Below, piece after piece: positions 9,237-18,401 of a DNA stretch of 64,000 nt (positions are counted from its first letter, which is position 1; each line of letters opens with the position of its first letter). The DNA is taken from NCBI RefSeq assembly GCF_040215725.1, contig NZ_CP157967.1:868001-932000 (forward strand), read 5' to 3'. A model generated the notes under the pieces. The model saw only the letters and a list, made by a program, of their open reading frames with translations. It did no database searches and was not told where the DNA came from. A program made the translations under genes and the position numbers. Origin of the DNA: Rhizobium sp. ZPR4. GTDB taxonomy: Bacteria > Pseudomonadota > Alphaproteobacteria > Rhizobiales > Rhizobiaceae.

Positions 9237-11027
9237 ATGCATCGCTATCGCAGCCACACATGCGCCGCCCTGCGCAAGTCCGACGTCGGTTCGACCGTCC
9301 GCATCTCCGGCTGGGTTCATCGCGTCCGAGATCATGGCGGCGTGCTGTTCATCGACCTGCGCGATCACTACGGCATCACCCAGGTTGTTGCCGACCCTGA
9401 TTCTCCGGCGTTCAAGCTTGCCGAAACCGTTCGCGGCGAATGGGTCATCCGTATCGATGGTCTGGTCAAGGCCCGCACGGAAGATACCGTCAACAAGAAC
9501 ATGCCGACCGGTGAGATCGAGCTTTACGCTCAGGAGATCGAAGTGCTCTCCGCCGCCAAGGAGCTGCCGCTGCCCGTCTTCGGTGAGCCGGACTATCCGG
9601 AAGACGTTCGCCTGAAGTATCGCTTCCTCGATCTGCGACGCGAAACGCTGCACCGGAACATCGTCAAGCGCACGCAGGTCATCTCTTCGATGCGCCGCCA
9701 CATGGGCGATGTCGGCTTCACTGAATACACCACCCCGATCCTGACGGCCTCGTCGCCGGAAGGCGCGCGCGACTTCCTCGTGCCGAGCCGTATTCACCCC
9801 GGCACCTTCTACGCGCTGCCGCAGGCGCCGCAGCAGTACAAGCAGCTGCTGATGGTTGCCGGTTTCGACCGCTATTTCCAGATCGCGCCGTGCTTCCGTG
9901 ATGAAGACCCGCGCGCCGACCGTCTGCCGGGCGAATTCTATCAGCTCGACCTCGAAATGAGCTTCGTCACCCAGGAAGACGTCTGGAACACGATGGGTCC
10001 GCTGATGACCCAGGTGTTCGAGGAGTTTGCCGAAGGCAAGCCGGTCACCAAGGAGTGGCCGCGCATCCCCTATGACGTCGCGATTCGCAAGTATGGCTCC
10101 GACAAGCCGGACCTGCGCAACCCGATCGTCATGGAAGCCGTCACCGAGCATTTTGCTGGCTCCGGCTTCAAGGTCTTCGCTAACATGATCGCCTCCAACC
10201 CGAAGGTCGAAGTCTGGGCAATCCCGGCCAAGACCGGCGGCTCGCGTGCCTTCTGTGATCGCATGAATGCCTGGGCGCAGAGCCAGGGCCAGCCGGGCCT
10301 TGGCTACATCTTCTGGCGCAAGGAAGGCGAAAAGCTCGAAGGTGCCGGCCCGCTTGCCAAGAACATCGGCGAAGAGCGCACGGATGCGATCCGCACCCAG
10401 CTCGGCCTCGATGACGGCGACGCCTGCTTCTTCGTCGCCGGCGATCCCTCCAAGTTCTACAAGTTTGCCGGTGAAGCCCGCACCAGGGCCGGTGAAGAGC
10501 TGAATCTTGTCGATCGCGACCGCTTCGAGCTGTGCTGGATCGTCGACTTCCCGTTCTTCGAATGGAGCGAGGAAGAAAAGAAGGTCGATTTCGCCCACAA
10601 CCCGTTCTCGATGCCGCAGGGCGGCCTTGAGGCGCTGCAGAACCAGGATCCCCTCACGATCAAGGCGTTCCAGTACGACGCCGTCTGCAACGGCTTCGAA
10701 ATCGCTTCGGGTTCGATCCGTAACCAGTCGCCGGAAACCATGGTCGCCGCCTTCGAAAAGGTCGGCCTCAGCCAGACCGACGTCGAAGAGCGCTTCGGCG
10801 GCCTCTACCGCGCCTTCCAGTACGGTGCACCGCCGCACGGTGGTGCCGCCTTTGGTATCGACCGTATCGTCATGCTGCTGGTCGGCGCCAAGAACCTGCG
10901 CGAGATCTCGCTGTTCCCGATGAACCAGCAGGCACAGGATCTGCTGATGGGCGCTCCCTCGGCCGCAACGCCGACACAGCTGCGCGAACTGGCCATTCGC
11001 CCGGTACCGCCGGTCAAGAAGGACTGA
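9237..11027 (+). CDS. aspS: Aspartyl-tRNA synthetase
   Basis: This 596-residue class IIb synthetase charges tRNA-Asp in the cytoplasm. It has an N-terminal OB fold ([19 protein letters not shown]), motif 2 [19 protein letters not shown], a GAD-type insertion and motif 3 [15 protein letters not shown]. The frame is open further upstream, but [12 protein letters not shown] at 9237 is the normal family start. Alphaproteobacterial AspRS lacking a separate AsnRS is usually non-discriminating and also feeds the GatCAB pathway; that is family knowledge, not shown here. A strong intrinsic terminator follows 24 bases after the stop. Confidence 0.97.
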   Translation: MHRYRSHTCAALRKSDVGSTVRISGWVHRVRDHGGVLFIDLRDHYGITQVVADPDSPAFKLAETVRGEWVIRIDGLVKARTEDTVNKNMPTGEIELYAQEIEVLSAAKELPLPVFGEPDYPEDVRLKYRFLDLRRETLHRNIVKRTQVISSMRRHMGDVGFTEYTTPILTASSPEGARDFLVPSRIHPGTFYALPQAPQQYKQLLMVAGFDRYFQIAPCFRDEDPRADRLPGEFYQLDLEMSFVTQEDVWNTMGPLMTQVFEEFAEGKPVTKEWPRIPYDVAIRKYGSDKPDLRNPIVMEAVTEHFAGSGFKVFANMIASNPKVEVWAIPAKTGGSRAFCDRMNAWAQSQGQPGLGYIFWRKEGEKLEGAGPLAKNIGEERTDAIRTQLGLDDGDACFFVAGDPSKFYKFAGEARTRAGEELNLVDRDRFELCWIVDFPFFEWSEEEKKVDFAHNPFSMPQGGLEALQNQDPLTIKAFQYDAVCNGFEIASGSIRNQSPETMVAAFEKVGLSQTDVEERFGGLYRAFQYGAPPHGGAAFGIDRIVMLLVGAKNLREISLFPMNQQAQDLLMGAPSAATPTQLRELAIRPVPPVKKD

Positions 11028-11050
11028 GTCTTCCAAGTTTGACGAAATGC

Positions 11051-11083
11051 AAAACCCGGCGACCGAAATCGCCGGGTTTTTGT
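11051..11083. terminator. Bidirectional intrinsic terminator after aspS
   Basis: A 12-bp stem (AAAACCCGGCGA paired with TCGCCGGGTTTT) with a 6-base loop has T-rich flanks on both strands. It lies between the convergent aspS and serine-hydrolase genes. Its core is almost identical to the hairpin at 13009-13034. Confidence 0.92.
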
Positions 11084-11100
11084 TTGTCTGCTTGTGTCAG

Positions 11101-12270
11101 TCAGATCGCCGCATAGACCGCCTTGGCGAGATCCGTGGTGAACTGTCCCCACATGCCTTCGAGCGCGGTGTTGGTCAGGGCAACCACCGTCAGCCCCTTT
11201 TCGGCATCGACGAACCAGCTGTGGCCGTAGACGCCGCCCCATTTGATCGTGCCGGCCGAGAAGGGAACTTGCGCTGCCACGGGATCGGTGACGACGGACC
11301 AGCCATACCCGAAGCCGACGCCGGCTTGCAGCGCCTGCATATGGCCGCCTGCCTGATCGGCCATCATGGTCTTCACCGTATCTGCCGACAGCAGCGGCGC
11401 ACCGCCTTTGCGGATGGTGTCGAGAATGGCCAGAATGTCGCTTGCCGTTCCAGCCATACCCGCGCCGCCGGAGTGGTAGGAGGCGGGATCGAATATCCTG
11501 TCGGGCGCAAAGCGGATCACACCGTCGAGTATGGGAACAAGCGTGCCGTCTTCCATTCGCCGCGGCGCGGGAGTTCCGTTTACGTAATTGGCTGCCAGGC
11601 GGCTGCGGTCGCGCACCGAGAAAGCCGTGTCGGAGACGCCGAGCGGCTTCATGACAAGCTCCGTAACGGCATCGCCGAGGGCGCCGCCCGTTTCCTTTTC
11701 GATGATGCCGCCGAGGACATCCATTGCCAGGGAATACTGCCAGTTTTCCCCGGGCGCAAAGAGAAGGGGAGCGCTGGCGAGACGCTTGAGGTTTTCAGCC
11801 ACCGATCGGCCCGGCGTGTCCAGGCCATCGGAGACGCCGGCGCGATGATAGGGGCCGTCTTGCTCTTCCGCGAATGTATAGCCCAGTCCGGATGTGTGCG
11901 TGAGGAGATGCCGGATGAGAATGGTGGCTTCGCCGCCATCCGGCAGCCGCGGCCGGAAATCCGGCAGCCATTTGGTGATCGGATCGTCGAGGCCGAGACG
12001 GCCCTGTTCGATGAGCCGCATGGCGGCAATAGTGACGATCGGCTTGGTGACGGAGGCGAGGCGGAAGATGGCATCTTCCTGCATCGCCACACCGTTTTCC
12101 CGATCCGCCAGGCCGGCGGCACGGGCGTAGACCAATTCTCCGTCTTGAGCGATGAGAACGACGCTTCCGACCAGCCTCTTTTCGGCCAGGGCGGAATTGA
12201 TTGCAGCATCGACGCCTTCAGCAAGGCTGCCGTCGCTGGTGCGTGCGGAATTTTCCAGGGGAAGACTCAT
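11101..12270 (-). CDS. Serine hydrolase of the class C beta-lactamase family
   Basis: The 389-residue protein belongs to the beta-lactamase/transpeptidase-like family (PF00144). The nucleophile motif is SVTK with Ser73 and Lys76 (FRLASVTKPIV), the second element is QYSLAMDVLG with the conserved Tyr, and the third, GGVYGHSWFVD, follows the HxG-like pattern. No signal peptide is visible, so it is probably a cytoplasmic esterase, amidase or D-aminopeptidase-like enzyme rather than a true beta-lactamase. It is divergent from a TetR regulator 66 bases away, with operator-like repeats between, which suggests substrate-inducible control by that regulator. Substrate unknown. Confidence 0.85.
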   Translation of the reverse strand: MSLPLENSARTSDGSLAEGVDAAINSALAEKRLVGSVVLIAQDGELVYARAAGLADRENGVAMQEDAIFRLASVTKPIVTIAAMRLIEQGRLGLDDPITKWLPDFRPRLPDGGEATILIRHLLTHTSGLGYTFAEEQDGPYHRAGVSDGLDTPGRSVAENLKRLASAPLLFAPGENWQYSLAMDVLGGIIEKETGGALGDAVTELVMKPLGVSDTAFSVRDRSRLAANYVNGTPAPRRMEDGTLVPILDGVIRFAPDRIFDPASYHSGGAGMAGTASDILAILDTIRKGGAPLLSADTVKTMMADQAGGHMQALQAGVGFGYGWSVVTDPVAAQVPFSAGTIKWGGVYGHSWFVDAEKGLTVVALTNTALEGMWGQFTTDLAKAVYAAI

Positions 12271-12284
12271 GGGGCAAAACCTTA

Positions 12285-12349
12285 TATAATCACAATGACC
12301 ATTCCTGAATAAACCAAGTCGAGAAATAATTCTAGAGTGACCATTGTGA
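12285..12349. promoter_or_regulatory. Divergent promoter with two TetR-operator-like boxes
   Basis: A TATAAT hexamer on the plus strand (12285-12290) abuts box A, TCACAATGACCATTC (12290-12304). Box B, GAGTGACCATTGTGA (12335-12349), is its near inverted copy (12 of 15 match after reverse complement). Both share TGACCATT as a direct repeat. Box B overlaps the start of tetR, so binding there would repress tetR itself. The role is inferred from arrangement. Confidence 0.55.
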
Positions 12350-12993
12350 AAAATATTGAAGACAAGGACAATTCTTCACCGCGCAAGCGCGGGCGGCCGC
12401 CGGCTTTCGATCGCGAGACGGTTCTTGCGTCGGCACGCGACACCTTCTGGAAGCATGGCTATGACGGTTCCTCCATTGCCGATCTGACGGCCGCCATGGG
12501 CATCACGCCGCAAAGCCTCTATGCCGCCTTCGGTTCTAAGGCCGAGCTCTATCGCGAGACGCTCGACCAATATCGGCGCATGCCGCGGCCGGAGCCCGGC
12601 AATCCCTTTCAGGACAAGCTGGATACGGTGGCGGCCTTCGAGCGCTTTCTGATGAATTCTGCCAAGATTTTCACGGCCCCGGAGCATCCGAAAGGCTGCA
12701 TGATATCGACGGCGGTGCTGAACTGCGCCGAGGAAAACGAGCCGATCGCCCATCACGTCGCGTCGATGCGCCTGCAGACGCTTGACATCTTCACCGCCCG
12801 CATCGAACGCGGCATTGCCGAGGGGGATATGCGCCCGGATGCCGATGCTCGTTCGCTCGCCCGCTTTCTGGGCGCGATCGTGCAGGGCATGTCCGTTCAG
12901 GCCCGCGACGGTGCGACCACGGAGGAATTGCTTGCCCTCCTGTCTCATGCGCTCAGCGAGCTGAAAGCGTATCAGGTGCAGCAGGATGCCTGA
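12337..12993 (+). CDS. TetR/AcrR-family transcriptional regulator
   Basis: The 218-residue regulator has a basic N-terminal tail (SPRKRGRPPAF) followed by a TetR helix-turn-helix (SSIADLTAAMGITPQSLYAAF, residues ~45-66) and an all-helical C-terminal domain of the TetR_C_16/YxaF-like type (MISTAVLNCAEEN). It probably represses itself and the divergent serine hydrolase, releasing DNA on ligand binding. The start is GTG either at 12337 or at 12346; the operator-like box B covers both. A terminator follows 16 bases after the stop. Confidence 0.88.
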   Translation: MTIVKNIEDKDNSSPRKRGRPPAFDRETVLASARDTFWKHGYDGSSIADLTAAMGITPQSLYAAFGSKAELYRETLDQYRRMPRPEPGNPFQDKLDTVAAFERFLMNSAKIFTAPEHPKGCMISTAVLNCAEENEPIAHHVASMRLQTLDIFTARIERGIAEGDMRPDADARSLARFLGAIVQGMSVQARDGATTEELLALLSHALSELKAYQVQQDA

Positions 12994-13008
12994 ACCAAGG
13001 CAAAGAAA

Positions 13009-13035
13009 AACCCGGCGACCGAGATCGCCGGGTTC
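13009..13035. terminator. Bidirectional terminator, near copy of the aspS one
   Basis: A 10-bp stem (AACCCGGCGA with TCGCCGGGTT) and a 6-base loop lie between convergent tetR and the exported gene at 13059. The minus strand has a T-run after the stem. The 26-base core differs from the one at 11053-11078 by one base. Confidence 0.85.
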
Positions 13036-13058
13036 TGAATGAGGTCTGGAGCGACAGA

Positions 13059-14246
13059 TTAGTCGTTCGAGGAAACCTTGAGGCCGATGACTTGCGGGAT
13101 CGTCTGCGGTGCGCCCATGGCAGCGCCGATGATCATCGGAACAGGAACCGGCTTGCCGGGAGCTGCCGTCACCGTCATGCTCTTCGGGTTGTCGAGGTAG
13201 GAGCTGACGGCCGTGGAAACGGCGTTCTGCAGTTCCGGAATGTTGAGCTGCGCCATCATGATCGGCGTCATTGCCTTCAGGGTGTCGGCGAGCTGCTTGC
13301 CTGTAACGCCCTGCTGCTTGCCTGCGAAATCGAGCGCACGAGCCGTGATCGATGCATCGTCGAAGCGGATCTGGGCGCTGTTGAAGGTGAGCTGCTGCAG
13401 CAGGCCGAGCATGGCGAGGCCGGCGGACTGCTGTGCTTCCTGCTGGTTCGGGTTGGAGCGAACCGTCTTGAGCGCATCCTGCATCGACTTGGCAAAGGCC
13501 GGCGTGTAGCCGGAAATGCTGAAGGCGAGGTTCAGCTTGCCGATATCCCTGAAGTCGAAGGAATATTCGGTGATGTCGATCGTGCCGGGTCCGATTTCCC
13601 AGCTACCCTTCATGGAGATCGTGCCGTCGATCTGCTGCAGCTTCAGCGCTTCGATAGCTTCCTTGGTCTTCGCATCGTCGACCTTGCTGAGATCGGCCTT
13701 GACGCCATTGATCTTGGCATCGAAGTCGAGGCCCGACTTGTCGTCGCGCTTCTTCATGTTGGCGTCGGCGCCCTCGATCGAGAACACCTCGGTATCGTCC
13801 TTGGTCACGGACACGGCGCCGGCGTGGGCGCTCTTGTAGTAAAGCAGTGAGCTGAGATCGCCCTTGGTCGTGTCGGCTGGGATCTCGACGCCGCTCAGCT
13901 TGAGGTCGGTGGCGGAAACGGAGGCGCCGTCCTTTTCGAAATCGACATCTGCGAAATCGATTTCATCGATCGTGTAGCCGCCATTGTTTTCCTCGACGCC
14001 GTCCAGGGTAATGTCCCCGAGCGGAATGCTGTCGTCCATGCCGGCCGCTTTGAAACTTGCGCCCTTCAGCGTCACCGTGCTGCCGTCGACGTCGACGCCC
14101 GTGGCAGCAATCGAACCGCCCTGCTGGCCGTAGACGTCGTTGATCTTCTTCAGCAGATCATTGCCGTCGAGCGCGAAGGCCGAGCTGGCGAAAGACAGGA
14201 TTGCGGCGCTGCAAAGCATCAGCCGCGTGGTCCGATAGAAAGTCAT
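13059..14246 (-). CDS. Exported protein of unknown function
   Basis: I do not recognise the family with certainty. The 395-residue product has a Sec signal peptide (TRLMLCSAAILSFASSAFA, cleavage near residue 25) and then a soluble, acidic, beta-rich sequence with aspartate-rich turns such as TGVDVDGSTVTLKGASF and FADVDFEKDGASVSATDLKL. These resemble the repeated strands of AsmA/YdgA-like periplasmic proteins. It ends in a proline-rich stretch (PGKPVPVPMIIGAAMGAP). The frame is open 45 codons further upstream, but the ATG at 14246 directly precedes the signal peptide. Codon use is like that of neighbouring genes. Probably periplasmic; function unknown. Confidence 0.7.
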   Translation of the reverse strand: MTFYRTTRLMLCSAAILSFASSAFALDGNDLLKKINDVYGQQGGSIAATGVDVDGSTVTLKGASFKAAGMDDSIPLGDITLDGVEENNGGYTIDEIDFADVDFEKDGASVSATDLKLSGVEIPADTTKGDLSSLLYYKSAHAGAVSVTKDDTEVFSIEGADANMKKRDDKSGLDFDAKINGVKADLSKVDDAKTKEAIEALKLQQIDGTISMKGSWEIGPGTIDITEYSFDFRDIGKLNLAFSISGYTPAFAKSMQDALKTVRSNPNQQEAQQSAGLAMLGLLQQLTFNSAQIRFDDASITARALDFAGKQQGVTGKQLADTLKAMTPIMMAQLNIPELQNAVSTAVSSYLDNPKSMTVTAAPGKPVPVPMIIGAAMGAPQTIPQVIGLKVSSND

Positions 14247-14477
14247 TATGGCGTTCCTCGTTGAGCCGGTGGTATATTGCGGGGGTGTACAGATTGAGCG
14301 TGTACTGCGCTGACTTATATTGATCTTTCTTCGAAAATCCAATGACAATGAGTGCTGAAAGCAGGTGCAGCAAAAATGCATCGGTCGCCGTCGTGCAAGA
14401 GGGCCGAAACGCCTTCATCCACAGGTGCTTTCGGCTGATTTCTTGCTGTGAATCGCCATCTCTTATAGTCAAGGGCC

Positions 14478-16736
14478 ATGGGAAAAAATCTGACACCGCC
14501 GCCCAGTGACGGCGACGACAATATCCTTCCGGTCGATCTGAAGGCGGCGCTCGAAGAGCGCTACTTGGCCTATGCCTTGTCGACGATTACGCAACGCGCG
14601 CTTCCGGACGTTCGCGACGGGCTGAAGCCGGTGCATCGCCGTATCGTCTATGCCATGAGCGAGATGGGGCTGCGCCCCAATGCTGCCTTCCGCAAATGTG
14701 CCAAGATCGTCGGCGAAGTGATGGGTAACTATCACCCGCATGGCGACCAGTCGATCTACGATGCGCTGGCGCGCCTGGCGCAGGATTTCTCGCAGCGCTA
14801 TACGCTGGTCAACGGCCAGGGCAATTTCGGCAATATCGACGGCGATAGCCCGGCCGCGATGCGCTACACCGAATCCAAGATGACGGCGGTTTCCGAACTG
14901 CTGCTCGAGGGCATCGACCAGGACGCGGTAGATTTTCGCGACACCTATGACGAGTCGAATTCCGAGCCGATCGTTCTGCCGGGGGCTTTTCCCAATCTGC
15001 TCGCCAATGGCTCTTCGGGCATCGCTGTCGGCATGGCGACCTCTATCCCGCCGCACAATGCTCACGAGCTTTGCGACGCTGCCCTGCATTTAATCAAGGA
15101 TCGTGAGGCGACGGTCGAGAAGCTGGTGGAACTGTATATTCCAGGTCCCGACTTTCCGACCGGCGGCATCATTATCGACGATCGCCAGAGTATCATCGAA
15201 AGCTACAAGACTGGCCGTGGCGGCTTCCGCGTTCGCTCCAAATGGGAGATCGAGGATCTCGGTCGCGGTGGCTATCAGATCATTGTCACCGAAATTCCGT
15301 TCCAGGTACAGAAGTCGCGGCTGATCGAAAAGATCGCCGAGTTGCTGCTGGCGCGCAAGCTGCCGCTGCTCGAGGACATCCGTGATGAATCCGCCGAGGA
15401 TATCCGCGTCGTGCTCGTGCCGAAGAGCCGCACGGTCGACGCGACGATCCTGATGGAATCGATGTTCAAGCTGACGGAGCTGGAAAGCCGCTTCCCGCTC
15501 AACATGAACGTCCTGTCCATGGGCCGTATCCCCAGGGTCATGGCCCTGAACGAGGTGCTGAAGGAATGGCTGGATCATCGCCGCGAGGTGTTGCTGCGCC
15601 GTTCGCGCTTCCGCCTGGCGGCCATTGAAAAGCGACTCGAAATCCTTGGCGGTTTCCTGGTCGCCTATCTCAATATCGATGAGGTCATCGCCATCATCCG
15701 CGAGGAAGATGAACCGAAGCCCGTGATGATGGAGCGGTTCGGCCTCACGGACAATCAGGTCGAGGCGATCCTCAACATGCGGCTGCGCTCCTTGCGCAAG
15801 CTGGAAGAGTTCGAAATCCGCAAGGAATTCGATGGCCTGACGAAGGAGAAGGCCGATATCGAGGCGCTGCTCGCTTCGGACGAGAAGCAGTGGCAGACGG
15901 TGTCCTGGGAAATCGGCGAGGTGAAGAAGAAATTCGCCAAGGCGACTGAAATCGGCCGCCGCCGCACGCAGTTTGCCGAGGCACCCGAAGCCGATGATGC
16001 AGCCATCCAGCAGGCGATGATCGAGAAGGAGCCGATCACCGTCGTCGTTTCGGAGAAGGGCTGGATCCGTGCCCTCAAGGGCCACATTTCCGATACCTCG
16101 TCGCTGACCTTCAAGGAAGGCGACGGCCTCAAGGTCGCCTTCCCAGCGCAGACCACGGACAAGATCCTCATCATCACCACGGGCGGCAAGGCCTATACGC
16201 TCGGCGGCGACAAGCTGCCCGGCGGCCGTGGTCATGGCGAGCCGCTGCGCATCATGATCGATATGGAAAACGATCAGGACGTGCTGACCGCCTTCGTCCA
16301 CGATCCGCAGCGCAAGCAGATGATCGCATCGACGGCAGGCAACGGCTTCATTGTCGCCGAGGCGGAACTGGTCGCCAATACCCGCAAGGGCAAGCAGATC
16401 ATGAACGTCTCCTATCCCGACGAGACCAAGCTTCTGGTTCCGATATCAGGCGACCACGTCGCCGTGGTCGGCGAGAACCGGAAGATGGTCATCTTCCCCC
16501 TCTCGCAGGTACCGGAAATGTCACGCGGCAAGGGCGTGCGCCTGCAGAAATACAAGGATGGCGGCATTTCCGACATCCGCTGCTTCATGATCGCGGAGGG
16601 CCTGACCTGGGAAGACAGCGCCGGCCGCACCTTCACCAAGACGAAGGATGAGCTGGCGGAATGGCTGGGCGACCGCGCCGGCGCCGGCCGTGCCGTGCCG
16701 AAGGGCTTCCCAAGGAGCGGCAGGTTTTCGGGGTGA
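14478..16736 (+). CDS. parC: DNA topoisomerase IV subunit A
   Basis: This 752-residue subunit carries the DNA-cleavage tyrosine of topoisomerase IV, which decatenates daughter chromosomes. Tyr130 in [10 protein letters not shown] is the catalytic residue; the winged-helix region [10 protein letters not shown] and tower follow. The C-terminal beta-pinwheel is shorter than in GyrA, fitting ParC. In the quinolone-contact region the sequence reads [12 protein letters not shown], so Gln91 occupies the position of the usual Ser (E. coli Ser80). The partner parE is not in the window. It stands alone, followed by a palindromic repeat. Confidence 0.94.
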   Translation: MGKNLTPPPSDGDDNILPVDLKAALEERYLAYALSTITQRALPDVRDGLKPVHRRIVYAMSEMGLRPNAAFRKCAKIVGEVMGNYHPHGDQSIYDALARLAQDFSQRYTLVNGQGNFGNIDGDSPAAMRYTESKMTAVSELLLEGIDQDAVDFRDTYDESNSEPIVLPGAFPNLLANGSSGIAVGMATSIPPHNAHELCDAALHLIKDREATVEKLVELYIPGPDFPTGGIIIDDRQSIIESYKTGRGGFRVRSKWEIEDLGRGGYQIIVTEIPFQVQKSRLIEKIAELLLARKLPLLEDIRDESAEDIRVVLVPKSRTVDATILMESMFKLTELESRFPLNMNVLSMGRIPRVMALNEVLKEWLDHRREVLLRRSRFRLAAIEKRLEILGGFLVAYLNIDEVIAIIREEDEPKPVMMERFGLTDNQVEAILNMRLRSLRKLEEFEIRKEFDGLTKEKADIEALLASDEKQWQTVSWEIGEVKKKFAKATEIGRRRTQFAEAPEADDAAIQQAMIEKEPITVVVSEKGWIRALKGHISDTSSLTFKEGDGLKVAFPAQTTDKILIITTGGKAYTLGGDKLPGGRGHGEPLRIMIDMENDQDVLTAFVHDPQRKQMIASTAGNGFIVAEAELVANTRKGKQIMNVSYPDETKLLVPISGDHVAVVGENRKMVIFPLSQVPEMSRGKGVRLQKYKDGGISDIRCFMIAEGLTWEDSAGRTFTKTKDELAEWLGDRAGAGRAVPKGFPRSGRFSG

Positions 16737-16843
16737 GGAGTGGTCGGGCAAAGCCCGAGCAATCGACCCAGTGGGTCGATTGCAGCGACGAACGCCCTGA
16801 GCCCTAGCGAAGGGCCGAGGTGTTGCGGCTGATGAGATAGCTG
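16737..16843. repeat. RIME-like palindromic intergenic element
   Basis: The 107-base gap between parC and doc is almost filled by three hairpins. They are TCGGGC-AAA-GCCCGA (16744-16758), a 25-base near-perfect palindrome with arms GCAATCGACCCA and TGGGTCGATTGC (16759-16783), and GCCCT-AGCGA-AGGGC (16801-16815). Adjacent large palindromes in a ~100-bp intergenic unit fit the Rhizobium-specific intergenic mosaic element type. Membership is inferred from architecture; I cannot compare sequences. Confidence 0.55.
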
Positions 16844-17236
16844 TCATCCGGTCAGCGGGACGCAGAAGTCTTTGAGAAATTGCGTCGCACCCGCTTCGTC
16901 AATTTCTCCAGCCGCGACGCCCTGCACGAAGGCGACGATAGTTCCATCGTCAGCCTCGATAAGGTAGCCGTTGATATAGAGAAACGTAAACGCCGCGAGG
17001 TAGCTGGCTCGCTTGTTTCCATCCGAGAATGGATGATTTCGGACGATGCCGTAGAGGTAGGCCGCTGCCAAGGCAAATAAATTGCTTTCGCCGTAGGCAG
17101 CCTTGTTCAATGGGCGTGCCATCGCGGCTTCCAAGGCGTTCTCATCCTTTAGGCCCGGCAATCCACCATGTTCGGCGATCTGTTCCTCATGCATGATCTC
17201 AACGGCTTCACGGGATAGCCATTTATAATCATTCAT
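16844..17236 (-). CDS. doc: Doc (death-on-curing) family toxin
   Basis: The 130-residue protein has the Doc variant of the Fic motif, HPFSDGNKR at residues 68-76, with His68, Asp72, Asn74, Lys75 and Arg76 present. Doc enzymes phosphorylate EF-Tu and stop translation (family knowledge). Length is typical. Its ATG overlaps the stop of the upstream antitoxin gene by four bases (ATGA), so translation is coupled. The partner is an AbrB/MazE-like protein rather than the usual Phd. All key residues are intact, so the toxin is probably active. Confidence 0.92.
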   Translation of the reverse strand: MNDYKWLSREAVEIMHEEQIAEHGGLPGLKDENALEAAMARPLNKAAYGESNLFALAAAYLYGIVRNHPFSDGNKRASYLAAFTFLYINGYLIEADDGTIVAFVQGVAAGEIDEAGATQFLKDFCVPLTG

Positions 17237-17454
17237 TTTGCGAGTTCACGCAGGGCACTGCGATATTTCTGCATGCCAAGTCTCGCCGCGCGTAGTTGTT
17301 CGGCAAGATCCGCACGTTCGGGAACCAACTCGATGTTGCCGTTTACTTCGCGTATCTCCAGCGCATCGCCGTTTTTGAGGCCAAGCCTTTGGAGAACTTC
17401 CTTCGGAATAATCACGCCTTCGGAATTGCCGATCTTGCGGATGGTGACGTTCAT
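17233..17454 (-). CDS. AbrB/MazE/SpoVT-type antitoxin
   Basis: The 73-residue protein has an N-terminal swapped-hairpin DNA-binding fold (MNVTIRKIGNSEGVIIPKEV and GDALEIREVNGNIELVPE, residues 1-47). A C-terminal helical arm (ADLAEQLRAARLGMQKYRSA) is the likely toxin-neutralising part. It is the first gene of the pair, overlaps doc by four bases, and has a good ribosome-binding site (GGAGC). A 29-bp palindrome lies directly upstream, which it probably binds for autoregulation. Confidence 0.9.
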   Translation of the reverse strand: MNVTIRKIGNSEGVIIPKEVLQRLGLKNGDALEIREVNGNIELVPERADLAEQLRAARLGMQKYRSALRELAK

Positions 17455-17463
17455 ATTTCAGCT

Positions 17464-17492
17464 CCAATGTAATAACCTAGTTATAACATTGG
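17464..17492. promoter_or_regulatory. 29-bp palindromic operator of the toxin-antitoxin pair
   Basis: Arms CCAATGTAATAAC and GTTATAACATTGG match at 12 of 13 positions around a 3-base centre. The palindrome sits 9 bases before the antitoxin ATG and overlaps the only AT-rich promoter-like sequence (TTATAACT on the minus strand). Autorepression by the antitoxin or its complex is the natural reading. Confidence 0.75.
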
Positions 17493-17504
17493 GTGGGCCG
17501 TGCT

Positions 17505-18401
17505 TCAATGTGCAAGTCCCTGCGTCGCCAACGCCGCTCTCGCCTTGACCCGCGCCTGCCAGACCGAGTGTGCGGCAAGCGCCAGGATCAGGATCGCACC
17601 GCCGGCAAGCGTCATGTTGGTCGGCGCCTCTGAAAAGATCAGCCAGACCCAGATCGGCGCAAGGATCGTTTCCAGCAGATAGAACATCGCCACTTCCGGC
17701 GCGGAGAGAAAGCGCGTGCCTGTTGCGAGACACCAGAAGGAAAGCGGCATCAGCACGGCGCCGTCGAAAAGGATCCAGCCCGGATGGTCGATGGAAAAAC
17801 CCGAGGGCACCATGTGATAGAGCCCGACCGCCGCTGGAATGACGGCCGCCAGCAGGGAGGCGAAGCCCATATCCCGACCCGAAGCACGGCTGATCGTGAT
17901 GGCGCACGCTATGGAGAACGAGGCGACCACGGAAAGCGCATCGCCAAGCATATGCCCGCCCTCCATGCCATCCCCGACAATCAGGCCGACACCGAGGATC
18001 ATGACAGCCATAGTGATGAAGGTCGAAATTGCCGGGCGTTCCTTGAGGAATATCCACGAGAGCAGCGCGGTGAACATCGGGTTCAAGGCGATGATGAACA
18101 CCACGTTCGCCGCCTTCGTGTAATAGACAGCAAGCAGGAAGGTGATGGTCGTCAGCCCATAGAAGAAGCCGACGGGAAGCCCCAGCCAACCCGGCAATAC
18201 GCCGCGCAGCGAACCCGTGACCCGGCGGATGACGACGAGGGCGGCGAGCGCCACGACAATGGTCGCAAGGCTGCGCACTGACAGCACCGACCAGACCTCG
18301 CCGCTGGAAAGCCTGATCAGCGGGATGTCCATGGACAGGGCCAGACCGCCGAGTGTCGTCAGCAGCAAGCCCTTCTTATGATCCGAGAGATGGGCAAACA
18401 T
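17505..18401 (-). CDS. EamA/DMT-family membrane transporter
   Basis: The 298-residue integral membrane protein has ten hydrophobic segments in two EamA repeats (for example LLLTTLGGLALSMDIPLIRL and AVFYYTK-type loop LLAVYYTKAANVVFIIAL). Members export metabolites, often amino acids or nucleotides; the substrate here is unknown. The ATG follows the bpt stop with no gap (TGA then ATG), so it is translated from the same message as bpt. Confidence 0.86.
   Translation of the reverse strand: MFAHLSDHKKGLLLTTLGGLALSMDIPLIRLSSGEVWSVLSVRSLATIVVALAALVVIRRVTGSLRGVLPGWLGLPVGFFYGLTTITFLLAVYYTKAANVVFIIALNPMFTALLSWIFLKERPAISTFITMAVMILGVGLIVGDGMEGGHMLGDALSVVASFSIACAITISRASGRDMGFASLLAAVIPAAVGLYHMVPSGFSIDHPGWILFDGAVLMPLSFWCLATGTRFLSAPEVAMFYLLETILAPIWVWLIFSEAPTNMTLAGGAILILALAAHSVWQARVKARAALATQGLAH

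Noticed and set aside
9105..11036. 643-codon minus-strand open frame opposite aspS
   Set aside because: Antisense shadow of aspS codon bias; no ribosome-binding site or recognisable domain.
15090..16301. 403-codon minus-strand open frame opposite parC
   Set aside because: Shadow of parC with no recognisable motifs.
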